In this document: positions 61,101 through 64,000 of the stretch, in pieces
Position numbering within the stretch: position 1 is the first letter of the stretch
How the letters are laid out: each line of letters begins with the position of its first letter
Source of the DNA: Romanomermis culicivorax
Lineage: Eukaryota > Nematoda > Enoplea > Mermithida > Mermithidae
NCBI GenBank assembly: GCA_963922205.1
Contig: CAWUHX010000514.1
Span: forward strand, 1 to 64,000
Reading direction: 5' to 3'
DNA length: 64,000 nucleotides
Translations under genes and position numbers: made by a program
The notes under the pieces: generated by a model
The model's database searches: none
Told to the model about the DNA's origin: nothing
What the model saw: the letters and a program-made list of their open reading frames with translations, nothing else

Positions 61101-61339
61101 CGAATCGCCATCGATATTGCTGTTGTTGCTATTAGTCTTTGCCCCGGATGATCGACCGACTCTACCACTACCACTATTATTACTCGCCGTTGAGGGCCGT
61201 ATTGACCCCCTTTGATTTTTCCGGGAATTTCGGCGGCTGTCGTCGCCGCAGACAGCTTCGTCGTCCTCGTCGTCGTCGTCATCTTCGTCAGATATGCTTT
61301 CAGTTTCGTTGTTTTCCGGGGCCGAATCGTTTATTGGAG
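48961..61339 (-). CDS. Hox homeobox gene, Hox4/5-like (three exons seen; 5' end outside the window)
   Basis: Sequence-specific transcription factor of the ANTP/Hox class. Exons on the - strand are 61339-61010 (acidic linker and hexapeptide [10 protein letters not shown]), 49479-49310 (homeodomain residues 1-50) and 49116-48961 (residues 51-60, tail and stop). YPWM binds PBC/Exd cofactors. N51, W48, F49 and R53 of the recognition helix are present. R5, Y8 and LELEKEF are Hox-typical, and KKDNK at the end of the homeodomain resembles Deformed/Hox4, but the helix 2 region ([11 protein letters not shown]) departs from every standard group, so the class is only a guess. The start codon and N-terminal exon are not visible up to 64000. 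The large 11.5-kb intron contains several repeats. Confidence 0.9.
49310..49479 (-). CDS. Hox exon with homeodomain residues 1-50
   Basis: Acceptor TTATCCAG restores the codon split with the YPWM exon (G + CC), giving a short Gly/Ser linker then [19 protein letters not shown] and on to [11 protein letters not shown]. The exon stops after Gln50 at GTGAGC. Length 170 nt agrees with the phases on both sides. The N-terminal arm RARTAY is Hox-like. Confidence 0.95.
51170..53680. repeat. Large inverted repeat (arms about 960 bp) in the Hox intron
   Basis: Left arm about 51170-52132 and right arm about 52688-53680 are reverse complements, with scattered mismatches. Examples are GCATCAAGTTACACCAAAT (rc of 51230s) against the same phrase near 53585, and the AAAGCACCCAAAATTTATCT phrases at the inner ends. 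The spacer is about 555 bp. A further piece of the outer arm occurs at 44895-45000, so it belongs to an interspersed family with long terminal inverted repeats. Confidence 0.85.
52180..52699 (-). pseudogene. DDE-like transposase fragment in the loop of the inverted repeat
   Basis: Two overlapping - strand frames: [10 protein letters not shown] and [11 protein letters not shown] (52472-52699), then [17 protein letters not shown] and [12 protein letters not shown] (52180-52551). The paired D-W-A-M-K-x-L-P and D-N-A-G-C-Y-H motifs are those of a group of uncharacterised animal transposon proteins. The two Asp would be the first two members of a DDE triad. One frame shift separates them. I cannot name the superfamily. 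Confidence 0.6.
53916..54151. mobile_element. MITE with about 33-bp terminal inverted repeats (family K)
   Basis: Left end GAGTCATTTATACTTGCC and right end GGCAAGTATAAATGACCC are complements, extending through CGACGGAA and the CCGTTCCGT words. No clear duplication. In the Hox intron. Confidence 0.75.
55769..55915. mobile_element. Short MITE with GGGGCCGGTTTC ends (family J)
   Basis: Starts GGGGCCGGTTTC and ends GATACTGGCCCC, an imperfect inverted pair. TTAAGCTGCA/AAGCTGCACC words lie inside. A diverged relative with AAGCTTAAGCTGAAGC words is at about 50117-50400. Confidence 0.5.
56343..56586. mobile_element. Family G MITE in the Hox intron
   Basis: Ends TAGTCTGTTTTTATAG and AAAAACAGACTA. 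Interior GTCGTTTACAC and AAGTTCACAAATTT are complements of the phrases in other G copies. Confidence 0.75.
57812..57999. mobile_element. Family G MITE fragment in the Hox intron
   Basis: Left TATAGCCTGCTCTTCTTGAAATGC, cut here to the motif; right GAGCATTCTAGAAAAACTGATTA. Shortened interior. Confidence 0.6.
58091..58275 (+). repeat. (TTTTC)n microsatellite
   Basis: About 36 near-perfect units in the Hox intron; on the Hox coding strand it reads GAAAA. Long frames in it are artefacts of the repeat. Confidence 0.97.
60165..60362. mobile_element. Family G MITE fragment
   Basis: Contains TTCTTGAAATG, AAAGCAAGAAAGTA, AACTGGAAACACATGAGCC and GTGTAAACGAC in family order. The right terminal repeat is missing. 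Confidence 0.5.
61010..61339 (-). CDS. Hox exon with YPWM hexapeptide
   Basis: Open frame of 109 codons ending TCA-G before GTAAAA (phase 1). It runs through an acidic run ([10 protein letters not shown]), Ser/Asn/Gly-rich linker and then [15 protein letters not shown]. The 5' limit is set at an AG after ATGTTT, since an in-frame stop lies 72 bases beyond the exon start. This acceptor lacks a good pyrimidine tract, so the upstream boundary is less certain than the donor. Another reading frame here is also open but has no Hox features. Confidence 0.85.
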
Positions 61340-64000
61340 CTAAACATGACGAATTTTGTTGAAGATCTTTAAAACTATTTTAAATTTAGACCTGAAAAGT
61401 ATGAAGCAATTTATATTTTTGATGTCTTGTAAAATTTTTCAAATTCGTGTTGACAACTTTTAAAATTTGAAAAATTAAAAGTTTGGACAGAATATACAAA
61501 GCATAAAGGTGTATGAAAGATTACAACTCAAAAGTTACGTTCTATAGTCAGGTACTCCAGTACAGGCTCAAAAAAGTGTCTTATCAACGCCTCCGTTAGT
61601 CTAACTCTTTATCTACGAAAGAAACAAACTTGAGAACAAAGGTTTTAGGGAATTAGTTCACCTCCTTTACGTGTAAATTCCGATATCTACTGACTATCTT
61701 CTGACAGATGTACAGCACGATCTGCATGTTTGATGTTCAGGTCATGTGCTTTGTCGTCAGAAAATCGGCTTCGATAGTCTGCTTTTCCTGAGATGCTCCA
61801 AAATAATATGAGTGGAAAGCAAGTACTATCCATACCTTTACTTTGAAGAAATATGTCACAAAGTAATGGAAATTTGTGAGCTTACTCGACAAACCTTGAA
61901 GAATTTTCTAAATGAAAAATCTTAATGCAAAGCCTTGTGAAACCGATTCTGACGGCATTACTGATTTATGAATTTTTATCACATTTCAATTTAGAAGCAT
62001 TTTATAAGAAACATACTGTCAAGTAAAAAAAGTGCCAAGGAAATCAAATCACAGACATCGGAATGCGGATCCCGAATATTGATTTCAGTTTCCAATTAGA
62101 CAATGCAAATGAGTGTTTCAGAAAACATTTCTCAAGCTTCAAAGATCATGGCGAAAAAAATCTTTTTATAATAGGCCTGTAAATTTAAAATTTCAAAAAT
62201 ATTGTTTTCAAAAACGTTCAATCGAAGCTTTTATAAATGTAGTACATTTTTCACAAAAAAATTTGAAAGGATAGTAGAATAAGTGCTCACAGACTTTCGT
62301 TTCCACGACTTGTGGTTTATCAGAAAATAACAATTATATCAAACGCCGACCTTCCATGGAAGCAAGAAGAAAGGTAATATCCAGATAACAGTTGTGACTT
62401 GAACTTCAAATATCGATGAAAGAATCTTTTTCTGAGCAAAAGTAGACAAAATGATAAGCGCGGTAAAATCAGATGGTTAACTCTTATCCAAGCTATGACG
62501 CTAGAATATCTTGAAAACCATTTAACATTTACTTGTTGCAGTTAAAACTTTCTGTATTTTATAAAAAATTCACTTCACATTTTTTATATCAGAGGAATGT
62601 TCCACTGTTTGCAGTCTATGCTATCATGGTGTCCAATTAAAAACGTTCAATCGGGTGCCTGCCTTTCCGAATTCTGTATCTACGCCGATCGAAAAGATTC
62701 AAGGAGATTACAATTTTGTGTGCAACAGTCAACAAAAAAGTCTTATTCATATTGATAAGAACAAACATTGCCAAAATTCTATGCGCCATTCCTCGATTTG
62801 TACTTGTACGAGAATGATTTGGTATAACCCAGACAGCGGTCGCCATTTGATGGTCCTGAATCTCATAAGGTTATCTCAAGAATGTTTTTTTGATGTTGAC
62901 AATTGAACATTTCAAACTTTTTGAACTTTAAATCGCTTGAACTGTTTCGACTGAACCCACCAATAAAAAAACATTTAGAGGTAATTCGATTGATTTTGAT
63001 GGCATGATTCATAAAAGTAACATTAACTGTAAAGTGTAAAATTATGAATCTCAAAAGAATATTCGAAGATAAAATAAGTTGAGATGGGAGATTTTTCGAA
63101 CAAATAATATGAGTAATCGAGTGCAAAAAGCATCTGAACAAACATCAATCATTTTTCAATGATTTTAATATGAGCCCGTCCAAGAGGCATCATTACACGT
63201 AACAACGCTCAAACTTTCAAGAGGTGTTACGGAAAATCAAGTTAATGAACATTACAGTTATTAAATATATTGAAACCATATTCTCCCAAATTCCGTAAAT
63301 TTTAAAAGTCGAAGGAGCAATTTCCAGAGTCAGGATTAATGCCGCATATTGTTGTGATTACACCACATCGTACCATTGGACCTTATGGACACTGAATCAT
63401 TAAGGTGTGACAAGAAATGATAAGTCCGCCTAACCCGATCTTATAAATAAATTCTAAAAACTACGAGTGCCTTTGTTTTTAGATCCTTTTGAGGGAGAAC
63501 AGAAATCATTCAAATAATTTTTTCGGAAAAAAACATCTGCAACATACGTACATTCGGAGAGCTAGAATTCTAGATTGTTTTTAGGTTTGCGACTTTTCCA
63601 CTATTTTTGAAAAGTCAGTTCTGTTTTAGGAACATTCTCAATTTTTTGACTTCATTTGGAATCTGATCTGGTGTCTAATCAAATTCGGAACGTGTCGGTT
63701 CTACTTATAAATCATGAAACCTAATTTTTTCTCGTCCGTTAGATCGCATATTATGTGCATGTAACCGATTACTTTGTGAGTTGAGCCTTGAGCAGATTGA
63801 GATTGAAAATATTTTGCAAGACACGGATAGTTTATAAATATCAATTCATAAGCATAATAGACAAATTAATCTTTCCATTCTACCGTTCATTGTGAGTTTA
63901 AAATTTTAGAAAAAGTTTGTCGTATCATTTAGAGGTACCAGTTAAGAAATTCTTTCGTGTCGGGATCTATGAAGATTCATGTATCATGTTACAAATTTTG
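61340..64000. other. Upstream of the Hox YPWM exon
   Basis: Apart from a family G copy, AT-rich with short frames only. No Hox N-terminal exon and no mir-10-like sequence was seen, although Hox4 neighbours often carry one. Confidence 0.5.
61773..62018. mobile_element. Family G MITE upstream of the Hox YPWM exon
   Basis: Left ATAGTCTGCTTTTCC, right TTATAAGAAACATACTG; interior GTGGAAAGCAAGTA and GAAATTTGTGAGC match the family. Confidence 0.65.

Noticed and set aside
61031-61372. Thr-rich - strand frame and + strand frame over the Hox exon
   Set aside because: Shadows of the YPWM exon; the Hox frame contains the hexapeptide and joins the homeodomain in phase.
61340-64000. mir-10 hairpin near a Hox4-like gene
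   Set aside because: No match to the mature sequence on either strand by eye.

Overview
The window is from an invertebrate animal nuclear genome. It is AT-rich and crowded with transposons, with spliced genes carrying canonical GT/AG introns of up to about 16 kb. Two host genes are readable. On the + strand, twelve exons (10763 to 43658) encode a polypeptide N-acetylgalactosaminyltransferase closest to the GALNT7/gly-7 group; their joined length is 1770 nt, an exact multiple of three (589 residues plus stop). On the - strand, three exons (61339 to 48961) encode a Hox protein with a YPWM hexapeptide and a divergent homeodomain; its 5' end lies beyond the window. The two genes converge, with about 5.3 kb between their stop codons. 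I could not assign a phylum.

The rest is mostly mobile DNA in nested layers. GALNT intron 9 (21483-37942) holds a decayed Tc1/mariner transposase, split at 22448/37106 by a complete 14,657-bp Ty3/gypsy LTR retrotransposon (22449-37105). That element has 618-bp LTRs that I can tell apart at only one base, a 5-bp target duplication (TCTTG), and a single gag-protease-RT-RNase H-integrase frame broken by one UAG. It also has a second coding block that ordinary gypsy elements lack: a long ORF beginning with a complete DEDDy 3'-5' exonuclease domain (RNase D/Werner/Egalitarian-EXD1 type), followed by a novel region, acidic, coiled-coil and basic segments, and an RGG-rich tail. This is the most interesting object in the window.

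GALNT intron 10 holds a 3.5-kb decayed hAT transposon (38999-42494) carrying a MULE-like foldback element and three MITE-type insertions. Elsewhere there are repeated MITE families, several with intact 8-bp target duplications (families A, B and C share CATACATG ends; others have CAGGG or TAGNGATG ends typical of hAT). One sits 12 bp past a GALNT exon end. A Merlin/IS1016 transposase pseudogene lies between the two genes. The 11.5-kb Hox intron contains a 2.5-kb inverted repeat with arms of almost 1 kb around a DDE-like transposase fragment, a TTTTC microsatellite, and other MITEs.

Exon limits come from reading frame, splice dinucleotides and phase agreement by eye; expect an occasional one-base error. 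No alignment or database search was possible.
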